From Staphylococcus sp. M0911 (GTDB lineage: Bacteria > Bacillota > Bacilli > Staphylococcales > Staphylococcaceae): a stretch of DNA of 64,000 bases. Made by a program: the position numbers and the translations under genes. Numbering within the stretch: position 1 is the first letter of the stretch; the number at the start of each line of letters is the position of its first letter. Of this stretch, positions 26,725-35,947 are shown piece after piece. The notes below the pieces were generated by a model. That model saw nothing but the letters and a program-made list of their open reading frames with translations. It was not told the origin of the DNA and made no database searches. Location of the stretch: assembly GCF_003491325.1 (NCBI RefSeq), contig NZ_CP022881.1, positions 868,001 through 932,000 on the forward strand, read 5' to 3'.

Positions 26725-29700
26725 TTGAAACACCCTAGAAAAGACAACCAAGAAAATAAAAAAATAAACTATTTTTCCATTAGAAAGTTAAAAGGGTATG
26801 GCGTGACTAGTATTACTGTAGCTTCATTGTATTTAATATTTGGACATACTAACATGGCAAATGCAGCAGAATTCAATCAACCTACTGAAATAGATAACAG
26901 CTATACAAATAGTACAATGATTGAAGATAAGCAAGATGAGAAAAAGCTTAACCAAAATACTGAAATATTAAACGCAACTACAAATAATACAAACAACGAA
27001 ACAACTCCAAATAATACGAGCAACGAAGCAACGCCAGTAATGGATAATAAGCAGGTGACTTCTGAACAATCAAATAGTGGTAATAATGAGCAATTAAAAC
27101 AATTAATTCAACAATATAAAAAAATAAATTTAAATGATAAGACAGATGAATCAATAAAAGAATTTAACTATGATATTACTAATGCTGAAAAATTTTTACA
27201 AAAAGAATCTACTCAAGCAGAAATTGACGGATATTACAGAAATTTCATTAACAGTGCTGCTAAATTAAAAAGAAAAAAGAATAACAATGAAGTTCAAATT
27301 ACAAAAGAACAAAATGGTAATAAAGGTATACCTGCAACAAACACAGAGCCATCAAGTAATAATCAACATTCTCAAGTAGTGCGACAATCAGAAGGTGCAT
27401 CATTTAGGGCAGTACCAAATCAAAATAATAATGACCCTTTAAAATACAATGAAACTAATACCGGTGTGATTAACGGACACTTTGATCAAGTTTCTGGAGG
27501 AAATTTACCAAATCAAAAAACAAGTCTAACGGTTGTTAAAGATGTCATTGGATGGACGAGTTTATCTACAGATCCAGATAAAGAATTTCCTATAGTAATG
27601 ACTACTAAAGTAAGAAATTATCCAACATTTATGAGTGATAGTTCAGCACCTTATGGCGTCGTATTAGCCAGAACAACAGATGGATTTGACAGACGTGTGC
27701 CTGACCCTAGAGTAGCCGGTATTTATCAAGATATTGATGTTGCACCTAATTCAGAATTAGTCGTAGATTTTATATCTTCAGCTTTAGCAACAATTAATGC
27801 TTGGCCAGGTGTAAAAGCCAAAATAACAACACCAGACGGTAATCGAGTATTATTTGATAAACAGATAAATGGTATGGGTAAATATCCAACTGGAAAACTG
27901 AATCTCATGGTCAATGTTCCAAGTGATGTTGATAGAGTTAGGTTATCCTTTATTCCAATTTCAAATTCGTACACATTAACCTCTAACCAAACAAATAGTG
28001 CTTATGGTTTTGGAGATAATCCAAATTACATGTACGGTGGTGCTGTTAGTAGAGTTAATGTAAATAGTGGTGCTTATGTTGTATCTAGAGTAACTGAAAT
28101 CAATTACGACTTTACAAGTGATTCATCAACTTCTAATTATGCACGTGGTACAATTTCAGTAATCCTTGAAAATAAAGGACACACAAGTTCAAATGAAACC
28201 ATTTATCGAGTAACGTTACCACAAGGAACAAAATTTGTTTCTGCAACAAATGCGAGTACGAACTATAATGAGGCAACGGGTTTATTAACACTCAATGCTG
28301 GAAAAGTAGCTGCTGGAACTACTAAGACGATAACGTATACTGTTGATTTCCCTGCCGTTAAACCAAGTATTGTAGATTTAGATGGAAATGTAACCTATAG
28401 AACTGATGCGTCATTCCGAGGAAATGATAGACAAAAATCTGGTATAGATAAAGTAGAACAACAACAAGTTGCAATATTAATGTATAAGGAAGACTTAAGA
28501 AATAAATATAATGATACGAAACAATATTTGGATTCAATCAATGAAGCGGATTATACAACAGTTTCAGTTAATAATTTAAAATTAAAATTGGATGAAGCCA
28601 AAGCTATTTTAGATGAAGCCAATAATAATGTGCCAATGGCAGATAGAAAAAACCAAGATTTTATCAATCAAATTACTACTCAAATAGAACATGAAAAAAT
28701 TAAACTTAAGCGCCTTACACCTTCAATACCTGTAATGACAACTAATGAAGAAAATGCAAGCTTAACAGTTACTCCACAAGGAGACACTGATAAAATGACA
28801 GTGCAATATGTTGGACCAAATGGAGATCCAAAAGAAGTTGTAGCAACAAAAGCAGGAGATCAATGGACATTAAATGAAACACCGACAGGTTTTAGTATAG
28901 ATAATACAAACGGTTCAGTGACAGTCAATTATCAAGGTGTCCAAAACGGGAGTGAAGTTTCCGCATATGATACAAGCGGGAATAGTGACCCGAGTGATGA
29001 AGTAAGAAAAAATGTTCCTTTAAAACAAGATACACCATTACCTCCAACGATAACGCCTAATGAAACAAATGCGAGTGTAACGGTAACACCACAAGTTGAT
29101 GCAGATAAAATGACAGTGCAATATGTTGGACCAAATGGAGATCCAAAAGAAGTGATCGCGACAAAAACAGGAGATCAATGGGCATTAAATGAAAGCCCTA
29201 AAGGTATCAGTATAGATAATATAAGTGGCGTAGTGACAGTAGGCTATCAAGCTGTTCAAAATGATAGCGAGGTTATTGCTACAGAGAAATATGGTAATAG
29301 TGATACAAGTGCAGAATCACGAGCGAATGTACCATTAAAAGAAGCGACGCCAACGGCGCCAGTCATTACATCAGATGAAGCGAACGCGAGTGTAACGGTA
29401 ACACCGCAAGGTGATGTAGATAAAATGACAGTGCACTATGTAGCACCGAATGGCGATGCGAAAGAAGTAATTGCGACAAAAACAGGAGGTCAATGGGCAT
29501 TAAATGAAACGCCAACAGGTATCAGTATAGATAATACAAGCGGCGCAGTGACAGTTAATTATCAAGGTATTCAAAATGGTAGCGAAGTCAGTGCGAGTGA
29601 AACGCATGGAAATAGTGACGCAAGTACAGAGTCTAGAGCGAATGTCCCTGTGAAAGAAGCAACGCCAACGGCGCCAGTGATAACATCAGATGAAGGAAAT

Positions 29701-32094
29701 GCGAGTGTAACGGTAACACCACAAGGTGATGCAGATAAAATGATAGTGCACTATGTCGCGCCAAACGGAGATGCGAAAGAAGTGATCGCCACAAAACTAG
29801 GCAATCAATGGACATTAAATGAAACGCCAACAGGTATTAGTATAGATAATACAAGTGGTGCAGTGACAGTAGGCTATCAAGGTGTTCAAAATGGTAGCGA
29901 AGTCACAGCAAATGAGAGTCACGGTAATAGTGATGCAAGTACAGAGTCTAGAGCGAATGTACCATTAAAAGAAGCAACACCGGTAGCGCCAGTGATAACA
30001 TCAGATGAAGCAAATGCAAGTGTAACAGTTATACCGCAAGGTGATTCAGATAAGATGACAGTGCACTATGTCGCACCGAACGGAGATGCAAAAGAAGTGA
30101 TCGCCACAAAAGTAGGCAATCAATGGACATTAAACGAGACACCAATAGGTATCAGTATAGATAATACAAGCGGTGCAGTGACAGTAGGGTACCAAGGTGT
30201 TCAAAATGGTAGCGAAGTCACAGCAAATGAGAGTCACGGTAATAGTGATGTAAGTACCGAAACTAGAGCGAATGTACCATTAAAAGAAGCAACACCAATG
30301 GCGCCAGTGATAACATCAGATGAAGCGAACGCGAGTGTAACGGTAACACCGCAAGGTGATTCAGATAAAATGACAGTGCACTATGTAGCACCGAATGGCG
30401 ATGCGAAAGAAGTAATTGCGACAAAAACAGGAGGTCAATGGGCATTAAATGAAACGCCAACAGGTATCAGTATAGATAATACAAATGGTGCGGTAACAAT
30501 CAATCACCAAGGTGTCCAAAATGGTAGCGAAGTCATAGCAAATGAGAGTCACGGTAATAGTGATGTAAGTACAGAAGCTAGAGCGAATGTCCCTGTAAAA
30601 GAAACAACGCCAACGGCGCCAGTGATAACATCAAATGAAGCGAACGCGAGTGTAACAGTAACACCACAAGGTAATGCAGATAAGATGATAGTCCATTATG
30701 TCGCGCCAAACGGCGATCCAAAAGAAGTGATTGCCACAAAAGTAGGCAATCAGTGGACATTAAATGAAACACCAACAGGTATTAGTATAGATAATACAAG
30801 TGGGGCAGTGACAGTAGGCTATCAAGGCATTCAAAATGGTAGCGAAGTCAGCGCGAGCGAAACGCATGGTAATAGTGACGCAAGTACAGAGTCTAGAGCG
30901 AATGTCCCTGTAAAAGAAGCGACGCCAACGGCGCCAGTCATTACATCAGATGAAACAAATGCAAGTGTAACAGTAACACCGCAAGGTGGTTCAGATAAGA
31001 TGACAGTACACTATGTAGCGCCAAACGGAGATCCAAAAGAGGTTATTGCAACTAAAGTTGGAACGCAATGGACATTAAATGAAACACCAACAGGCATCAG
31101 TATAGACAATACAAGTGGAGCAGTGACAGTAGGCTATCAAGGTGTTCAAAATGGTAGCGAAGTCACAGCAAATGAGAGTCACGGTAATAGTGATGTAAGT
31201 ACCGAAACTAGAGCGAATGTCCCTGTAAAAGAAGCAACACCGATGGCGCCAGTCATTACATCAAATGAAGCGAACGCTAGTGTAACAGTAACACCACAAG
31301 GTAATGCGGATAAGATGATAGTCCATTATGTAGATCCTAATGGCGATCCGAAAGTTGTCATAGCTACAAAAATAGGCAATCAGTGGGCGTTAAATGAAAA
31401 GCCTGTAGGTATTAGTATAGACACCGCAAACGGCGCATTAACAGTGGGCTATCAAGGTGTTCAAAATGGCAGTGAAGTCGTAGCAAGTGAAACCCTCGGT
31501 AACAGTGATCCGAGTGAAAAAATTGTTGCTAATGTTCCTGTGAAACAAAGTAAACCTATGCCACCTATAATTATATGGGATAAAGAGAAAGGTTCAATTT
31601 CTATTAAACCAAATGGGAAAACAGATAAAATGAGAATACAATTTATAAGTTCATCCCATAATAGTAATATTGAAATTATTGCGACAAAAGCTGATGATCA
31701 ATGGAACCTTAATCACAAAATAAGTGGGATTCAAATAGATAGTGAAACTGGTATAGTTACCATTGATTATCAAATAGTCCAAAATTATAAAGAATTGCTA
31801 GTAAGTAGTACATTTGGTAATAGTGATGAAAGTGAAAGTATTCATTTTATAATTCCGAAATTTAAAGGAACAGTGTATGATTTGTATAATAATAAACAAG
31901 AAAAATTAGTTAATGAAAGTGAAATTAAAAATGTAAAAACACATTATGTAATTAAGAAAGAGATACAAAAAGACAAAATAGAATTACCAAATACAGGAAA
32001 GAAACAAACGAATGAAAAAGGAAACACTAGTATTGTTTTACTGCTATTGGGATTCATACTTTGTAAATTAAAATTGAAAAGAAAAGACTTATAG
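26725..32094 (+). CDS. LPXTG cell-wall surface protein with ten 105-residue repeats
   Basis: This is a large sortase-anchored adhesin-type protein of 1789 residues. It has a YSIRK-type signal (YFSIRKLKGYGVTSITVAS, about residues 12-30, cleavage near ANA-AEF). A Thr/Asn-rich stretch and a helical FIVAR-like segment (about 115-190) follow. The folded N-terminal region (about 245-600) includes a beta-rich part related to the DUF11 type (GTISVILENKGHTSSNETIYRVTLPQG). Ten 105-residue beta-sandwich-like repeats span 665-1714. The end is LPNTG (about 1756), a hydrophobic helix and KRKDL. The start is TTG after AAGGAGGAAGTCATAA. The repeats suit a stalk projecting the N-terminal domain. The ligand is unknown. 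The gene lies alone between groESL and a small membrane protein gene. Confidence 0.93.
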   Translation: MKHPRKDNQENKKINYFSIRKLKGYGVTSITVASLYLIFGHTNMANAAEFNQPTEIDNSYTNSTMIEDKQDEKKLNQNTEILNATTNNTNNETTPNNTSNEATPVMDNKQVTSEQSNSGNNEQLKQLIQQYKKINLNDKTDESIKEFNYDITNAEKFLQKESTQAEIDGYYRNFINSAAKLKRKKNNNEVQITKEQNGNKGIPATNTEPSSNNQHSQVVRQSEGASFRAVPNQNNNDPLKYNETNTGVINGHFDQVSGGNLPNQKTSLTVVKDVIGWTSLSTDPDKEFPIVMTTKVRNYPTFMSDSSAPYGVVLARTTDGFDRRVPDPRVAGIYQDIDVAPNSELVVDFISSALATINAWPGVKAKITTPDGNRVLFDKQINGMGKYPTGKLNLMVNVPSDVDRVRLSFIPISNSYTLTSNQTNSAYGFGDNPNYMYGGAVSRVNVNSGAYVVSRVTEINYDFTSDSSTSNYARGTISVILENKGHTSSNETIYRVTLPQGTKFVSATNASTNYNEATGLLTLNAGKVAAGTTKTITYTVDFPAVKPSIVDLDGNVTYRTDASFRGNDRQKSGIDKVEQQQVAILMYKEDLRNKYNDTKQYLDSINEADYTTVSVNNLKLKLDEAKAILDEANNNVPMADRKNQDFINQITTQIEHEKIKLKRLTPSIPVMTTNEENASLTVTPQGDTDKMTVQYVGPNGDPKEVVATKAGDQWTLNETPTGFSIDNTNGSVTVNYQGVQNGSEVSAYDTSGNSDPSDEVRKNVPLKQDTPLPPTITPNETNASVTVTPQVDADKMTVQYVGPNGDPKEVIATKTGDQWALNESPKGISIDNISGVVTVGYQAVQNDSEVIATEKYGNSDTSAESRANVPLKEATPTAPVITSDEANASVTVTPQGDVDKMTVHYVAPNGDAKEVIATKTGGQWALNETPTGISIDNTSGAVTVNYQGIQNGSEVSASETHGNSDASTESRANVPVKEATPTAPVITSDEGNASVTVTPQGDADKMIVHYVAPNGDAKEVIATKLGNQWTLNETPTGISIDNTSGAVTVGYQGVQNGSEVTANESHGNSDASTESRANVPLKEATPVAPVITSDEANASVTVIPQGDSDKMTVHYVAPNGDAKEVIATKVGNQWTLNETPIGISIDNTSGAVTVGYQGVQNGSEVTANESHGNSDVSTETRANVPLKEATPMAPVITSDEANASVTVTPQGDSDKMTVHYVAPNGDAKEVIATKTGGQWALNETPTGISIDNTNGAVTINHQGVQNGSEVIANESHGNSDVSTEARANVPVKETTPTAPVITSNEANASVTVTPQGNADKMIVHYVAPNGDPKEVIATKVGNQWTLNETPTGISIDNTSGAVTVGYQGIQNGSEVSASETHGNSDASTESRANVPVKEATPTAPVITSDETNASVTVTPQGGSDKMTVHYVAPNGDPKEVIATKVGTQWTLNETPTGISIDNTSGAVTVGYQGVQNGSEVTANESHGNSDVSTETRANVPVKEATPMAPVITSNEANASVTVTPQGNADKMIVHYVDPNGDPKVVIATKIGNQWALNEKPVGISIDTANGALTVGYQGVQNGSEVVASETLGNSDPSEKIVANVPVKQSKPMPPIIIWDKEKGSISIKPNGKTDKMRIQFISSSHNSNIEIIATKADDQWNLNHKISGIQIDSETGIVTIDYQIVQNYKELLVSSTFGNSDESESIHFIIPKFKGTVYDLYNNKQEKLVNESEIKNVKTHYVIKKEIQKDKIELPNTGKKQTNEKGNTSIVLLLLGFILCKLKLKRKDL
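28717..31866 (+). repeat. Ten tandem 315-bp coding repeats
   Basis: Units begin at 28717, 29032, 29347, 29662, 29977, 30292, 30607, 30922, 31237 and 31552, each exactly 315 bp with no indel. Each codes for the frame P.IT..EANASVTVTPQG then DKM.VHYV..NGD.KEVIATK and onward. Units 3-8 are nearly identical at the DNA level. Units 1, 2 and 9 are more diverged, and unit 10 the most (IIIWDKEKGSISIKPNGK). Central homogenisation with diverged ends suggests recombination among the inner units. Confidence 0.95.
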
Positions 32095-32164
32095 CTTAAA
32101 AGAGTATATAATAAATTATATTAATAACATGTTGACTATAAAATAGAGAATTTGAGGAGTTATT

Positions 32165-32473
32165 ATGTATTTTGTTATCGCAATATTTACATGTATTAGT
32201 TCGTTAGTAAGTTTATTTTATGCTGTCGATGCATGCATTAAAACTAAACAAGTGAATGCACTTTATGCGTTTGCTAGAAGTTTTTCAATTGCATTATTGT
32301 GCGTCGCAACACTATTCTTTATAAATCATCTATTTTTATTTGCTATGACATTTTTAATGGCTTTAGTCCAATTAATAGATGGTTTTATAGGATTAAAAAT
32401 TAAAGATAACTTAAAAGCTTATGGACCATTTTCATTAGCAATTGTAGGATTTATTTTATTGATTTTTATCTAG
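32165..32473 (+). CDS. Small integral membrane protein, function unknown
   Basis: This 102-residue protein is almost entirely hydrophobic, with about four helices (residues 3-22, 34-57, 58-75, 86-102). There is no signal peptide and no recognisable motif; short loops contain KTKQ and KIKDNLK. It starts after GAGGAGTTATT and ends before a bidirectional terminator. It may be a small permease-like or stress membrane protein, but no function can be assigned. Confidence 0.75.
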   Translation: MYFVIAIFTCISSLVSLFYAVDACIKTKQVNALYAFARSFSIALLCVATLFFINHLFLFAMTFLMALVQLIDGFIGLKIKDNLKAYGPFSLAIVGFILLIFI

Positions 32474-32494
32474 ATATATTTATTGAATAAGATG

Positions 32495-32535
32495 AAAAAA
32501 GGTTAGACCACAAATTGAGTTGGTCTAACCTTTTT
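32495..32535. terminator. Bidirectional terminator
   Basis: Stem AAAAAGGTTAGACCA / TGGTCTAACCTTTTT with a 10-nt loop. It separates the small membrane protein gene from the convergent aminotransferase gene. Confidence 0.9.
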
Positions 32536-32541
32536 GTTATA

Positions 32542-33828
32542 TTATCTCAAATCATCAATTGCTTTTGCGATTGAATCAAATACATGTGGAATATCATCTT
32601 TTTCTACACAACTAAATGCGATTCTAATATCAGTTTCATTTAATGCGATGACACCAATTGAATATTTCTCAATTAAATGCTGACGTAATGTTTCAGGATT
32701 TACATCTTTAACTTTAATTGCCATAAAGTAACCAGAATTAAAATCATATGCTTGCCAATGAGATTGATATTGATCCGCATATACGACTGTTTTTGTTACT
32801 TCATATCGTTCTCGTAATGTCGTTATATTTTGTTCAATTTCTTTATTAAATTGAACATTATTTTTAAGTACATGTTTAACAGCACTTTGAGATGGTAGTG
32901 GGCCACTTGAAATATTGCTACGTATTAATCCTTTAGTTTTGGCTTCTAATACATCTTTAGTAGATGCGTCTTCTACACCAAATGTAATAAATCCTACACG
33001 GAATCCCCATGCAAAGAATTCTTTAGTTGCACCATCTAATCTCACTGGAAGTACATTTTTAGATTGAATATTTGTTAATGCAGTGAATAAAGATTGAGTA
33101 TAGACATCTTCGTAAAACAATCCATAGTACGCATCGTCAATCACAGCTACCACCTGTGTTCCTTTTTCTGCTAATGATTTAATTGCATTGACAATGGTTT
33201 GTACCTCTTCATTATTAGGTGTGTAACCAGTAGGGTTATTCGGATAATTAAGAATCATTACGACTTTATCTTTATTATAAGCTTCTAAAGATTTAACTAA
33301 AGATTTCGTAGTATAGTGACCATTTTCATCAAAGATTGGATATGTGTCGATGTTTGCATTGTGTCGTGTGTTAAATACTAATTTATAGTTTCCCCAGTTA
33401 TGCTCTGGTAATAAAATAGTATCACCTGAATTGATGAATAGGTCGGCTACAAGTGAAAGTCCATGCGTAAGTGCATTGGTAACAATGGGTCTTGTCATGA
33501 CTTCTTTGGTTAAATCAGGATTATCTTTTAACATTTTTTCTTGCCATAAATCACGCAATTCTTCAATACCTTGAGGTGGTGCATATGGGAAGATTTCATC
33601 TGGTGACAGTTCATTAAACATTTGATTTAGAGCATTGGCATACATTTTACCGTTGTCATTTGTTGCCATACCAATTGTTGCATTATACTTTGTGCTCTTT
33701 GCTTCAGCAGATTGAGAAAGAATACCTTTTGGATAAAACATATTTTGCCCTAAATCTGAAAGCATAGAAAAGATTTCAGGATTTGACTGTTTTAGTTGTT
33801 CGTTTAAATTTTGGGCTAATGGGTTCAT
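32542..33828 (-). CDS. PLP-dependent aminotransferase, class I/II
   Basis: This fold-type I aminotransferase has 428 residues. The cofactor Lys is in DGATKEFFAWGFRVGF (about residue 269), preceded by the pyridine-nitrogen Asp in VIDDAYYG and the Asn of LNYPNNPTGY. The C-terminal substrate Arg fits TDIRIAFSC. The family includes aspartate and aromatic aminotransferases; the overall pattern is of a broad aminotransferase and the substrate cannot be read from sequence. It is a single gene, with a 199-bp gap upstream to a small-peptide gene. Confidence 0.88.
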   Translation of the reverse strand: MNPLAQNLNEQLKQSNPEIFSMLSDLGQNMFYPKGILSQSAEAKSTKYNATIGMATNDNGKMYANALNQMFNELSPDEIFPYAPPQGIEELRDLWQEKMLKDNPDLTKEVMTRPIVTNALTHGLSLVADLFINSGDTILLPEHNWGNYKLVFNTRHNANIDTYPIFDENGHYTTKSLVKSLEAYNKDKVVMILNYPNNPTGYTPNNEEVQTIVNAIKSLAEKGTQVVAVIDDAYYGLFYEDVYTQSLFTALTNIQSKNVLPVRLDGATKEFFAWGFRVGFITFGVEDASTKDVLEAKTKGLIRSNISSGPLPSQSAVKHVLKNNVQFNKEIEQNITTLRERYEVTKTVVYADQYQSHWQAYDFNSGYFMAIKVKDVNPETLRQHLIEKYSIGVIALNETDIRIAFSCVEKDDIPHVFDSIAKAIDDLR

Positions 33829-34027
33829 ATTGAATAACCTCTCTTTTTTAAATTAAAGTCATTATCCTTATAGTATCTTGAAATTGTCCAAAGATAAAGT
33901 ATTGTTATTAAAGATTTAATTAATATTAATTATTCAGCAAAATATACGAACATGTGTTCTGTTTTATGTTAAGATAAGTATAGGTCATCGACATTTATGA
34001 CACTTTGCATTTGGGAGGTGTAGTATA

Positions 34028-34123
34028 ATGACGTGGTGGCAAGATGGAATTATAACTTTATTAACAGGTGGCCTACTTGTTATCTTTCGAGTTTGGTTAG
34101 AAATTAATTGGAAAGATAAATAG
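34028..34123 (+). CDS. 31-residue hydrophobic peptide, possible type I toxin-like
   Basis: This short ORF begins MTWWQDGIITLLTGGLLVIF and ends RVWLEINWKDK. It has one central hydrophobic helix with charged residues at the end, the general form of Fst/PepA-type small membrane peptides. It starts 7 nt after the strong ribosome site GGGAGGTG. A GC-rich hairpin (34133-34175) follows, as is usual for type I toxin mRNAs. No antisense RNA promoter could be fixed by eye on the minus strand. It could instead be a small conserved membrane protein unrelated to toxins. Confidence 0.55.
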   Translation: MTWWQDGIITLLTGGLLVIFRVWLEINWKDK

Positions 34124-34132
34124 ATGACCATA

Positions 34133-34175
34133 CACAAAATACCCCAAGCCTGCTGGTACCAGACTTGGGGTTGTG
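34133..34175. terminator. Hairpin after the 31-residue peptide gene
   Basis: A stem centred on ACCCCAAG / CTTGGGGT, flanked by partly paired CACAA / TTGTG. There is no T-run on the plus strand and a short one (ATTTTG) on the minus strand, so it may end transcripts from both sides. Confidence 0.6.
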
Positions 34176-34211
34176 TAGTATAATTTGTGGATACAATTAT
34201 ATAGTAACATC

Positions 34212-34227
34212 GCGATATATATATCGC
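34212..34227. repeat. Perfect 16-bp palindrome GCGATATATATATCGC
   Basis: A self-complementary site in an AT-rich gap between two small membrane peptide genes. It could be an operator or simply chance in AT-rich DNA flanked by GCG; it is notable because GCG/CGC ends are rare here. Confidence 0.4.
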
Positions 34228-34302
34228 AATCAATATAACGTTTGAATGAATTTTAGTAAAAACTGATAGTTTGATATAATTTAAAATAATGAGGTGAATT
34301 CA

Positions 34303-34485
34303 ATGAAGCATATGACTAAAATATTTGTAGTGTTAGCAATCATATTATTCATTATAGGTTATTATTTGCAAGCTACAGGAAATGAATCTTCAGGAATAAA
34401 ATTACTGCTTGCTGCTATTATGTTCATAATATGCGCATTTATAAGTAGAAATAATGATCGACGTAAAAATAATCATAAAAAGTAA
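34303..34485 (+). CDS. Small membrane protein, function unknown
   Basis: This 60-residue protein has two hydrophobic helices (IFVVLAIILFIIGYYL and IKLLLAAIMFIICAFI) and a very basic tail (SRNNDRRKNNHKK). The start ATG is preferred over an upstream GTG because GAGGTG lies 7 nt before it. The hairpin topology with a cytoplasmic basic tail is common in small staphylococcal membrane proteins. It lies just upstream of the pmt operon but is separated by 185 bp with the pmt promoter, so it is a separate transcript. Confidence 0.7.
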   Translation: MKHMTKIFVVLAIILFIIGYYLQATGNESSGIKLLLAAIMFIICAFISRNNDRRKNNHKK

Positions 34486-34611
34486 TCAATTTAGAAATGA
34501 ATTGTTGGAAACAGTGTGTAGTTTACATGCTGTTTTTTTAATCTGTATATATTGTTTATATATAATTTGTTATCGTCCAACCATATGTATAAAGGAGAAT
34601 CATATATATAC

Positions 34612-34651
34612 TTTACAAATTTGTATATAGTGTGTATATTTATTATATACA
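34612..34651 (+). promoter_or_regulatory. pmt promoter and PmtR operator
   Basis: The promoter is TTTACA (34612-34617), 17 bp, TATATT (34635-34640). The perfect palindrome TGTATAT-5-ATATACA at 34633-34651 overlaps the -10. A related TGTATATATTGTTTATATA lies about 90 bp upstream. GntR-family PmtR autorepression, released by PSM peptides, is known in S. aureus; this palindrome is the likely operator. Confidence 0.8.
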
Positions 34652-34670
34652 GAAGAAAAGGGGGACATCA

Positions 34671-35048
34671 ATGAAAATTATTTTGAAGAACACCAGTGAA
34701 TATCCCATTTATGAACAAATCAAACAACAAATTAAAGAGAACATTTTGAAAGGATACGTTTCTTCTGGTGAACATTTACCATCTATGCGTGAATTAGCAA
34801 AAGACTTACAAGTTAGTTTAATTACAACCAAACGCGCATATGAAGATTTGGAAAAAGATGGTTTTGTTACTACGATTAGAGGCAAGGGAACGTTTGTGAA
34901 AGAACAGGATAACTCAATTCTAAAGGAAAAGCAGTTCTTTGTGATTGAAAATTTAGCAAAATCAATGACGAAAGAAGCAAAGACAATTGGGATGTCTTTA
35001 GAAGAACTACAAGAAATTCTTTCCTTAATTTATGAGGAGGAAGAATAA
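34671..35048 (+). CDS. pmtR: GntR (YtrA-type) repressor of the PSM exporter
   Basis: PmtR represses pmtABCD and is released by phenol-soluble modulins. The 125 residues carry an N-terminal winged helix of the YtrA type (PIYEQIKQQIKENILKGY, LPSMRELAKDLQVSLITTKRAY, TTIRGKGTFV) and a short helical C-terminal part for dimerisation (SMTKEAKTIGMSLEELQEIL). The start was set at MKIILKN behind AAAAGGGGGACATCA; an earlier ATA/TTG frame extension lies in the operator. The stop overlaps the pmtA ATG, so the operon is tightly coupled. Confidence 0.93.
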   Translation: MKIILKNTSEYPIYEQIKQQIKENILKGYVSSGEHLPSMRELAKDLQVSLITTKRAYEDLEKDGFVTTIRGKGTFVKEQDNSILKEKQFFVIENLAKSMTKEAKTIGMSLEELQEILSLIYEEEE

Positions 35049-35947
35049 TGAATGCTATAGAATTGAACCATGTTAATTATTCTAGACGGAACTTTAAATT
35101 GAAGGACGTATCATTCAATGTGCCTCAAGGATTTGTTACAGGATTTATTGGTGCTAATGGTGCAGGGAAAACGACAGTCATACGATTAATTATGGATTTA
35201 TTACAATACGATAGTGGAAGCATTTCAATTTTAGGTGACAGTATGTTAACGAATCCTATTAAGATAAAAAATAAAATAGGCTTTGTTTATTCAGAAACAT
35301 ACTTTAATGAAAAATGGACTATAAAAAAGTTAGAAAATATCATTTCTCCTTTTTATCAAGATTGGGATAGGTATTTGTTTAATGATTATTTAAGAAGATT
35401 TGATTTACCGTATAATCAGAAAATCAATCAATTTTCTAATGGTATGAAGATGAAATTGTCACTGGCTATTGCATTTAGCCATCATGCTGAGTTATTTATT
35501 TTGGATGAGCCTACTTCGGGTTTGGACCCAATTGTAAGAAATGAAGTATTAGAAATTATTCAACAAGAACTAATTGATGAAGATAAGACAGTTTTCATTT
35601 CTACACATATTATTTCAGATTTGGAAAAGATTGCTGATTATTTAGTATATATCAGAGACGGTGAAATGATATTAAATGATTCAATTGAATCGTTAATGAG
35701 TAAATTTCAAATTATTAAAGGTAATCATAATGATTTAGATGAAGAATTGGAAGAATTATTAATCTACAGAGAAACTAGGAAAACTGGATATACAGCTTTA
35801 ACACGACATGCACAAACATTTAAAGAAATATTCGGAAATGATATTGAAGTTCAAAATCCGAGTATAGAAGAATTAATGATTTATTTAGAAAAATTTAAGA
35901 GTAAATCATATGAGCCCCTTACTTTAGAAAGTGAGGATAAAAAATGA
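35048..35947 (+). CDS. pmtA: PSM exporter ATPase PmtA
   Basis: PmtA is the first ATPase of the PmtABCD exporter, which secretes leaderless phenol-soluble modulins, including delta-toxin, and protects the producer. The 299 residues show Walker A GANGAGKTT (about 38-46), signature FSNGMKMKLSLAIAF and Walker B LFILDEPTSGLDP, then the H-loop STHI. The signature has SNG in place of SGG, as is common in this subgroup. The C-terminal 90 residues are an accessory region. It overlaps pmtR at one base and pmtB by 4 nt. Confidence 0.95.
   Translation: MNAIELNHVNYSRRNFKLKDVSFNVPQGFVTGFIGANGAGKTTVIRLIMDLLQYDSGSISILGDSMLTNPIKIKNKIGFVYSETYFNEKWTIKKLENIISPFYQDWDRYLFNDYLRRFDLPYNQKINQFSNGMKMKLSLAIAFSHHAELFILDEPTSGLDPIVRNEVLEIIQQELIDEDKTVFISTHIISDLEKIADYLVYIRDGEMILNDSIESLMSKFQIIKGNHNDLDEELEELLIYRETRKTGYTALTRHAQTFKEIFGNDIEVQNPSIEELMIYLEKFKSKSYEPLTLESEDKK

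Noticed and set aside
29633..30775. Several leucine- and histidine-rich open frames on the minus strand spaced by 315 bp
   Set aside because: They are antisense shadows of the coding repeats, with no ribosome sites.
28717..31866. Regular spacing of repeats as a CRISPR array
   Set aside because: The period is 315 bp, in frame inside one long coding sequence; these are protein-domain repeats.
34632..34670. A 13-codon N-terminal extension of PmtR
   Set aside because: The extension lies in the -10/operator region; the ATG at 34671 has a strong ribosome site and fits family length.
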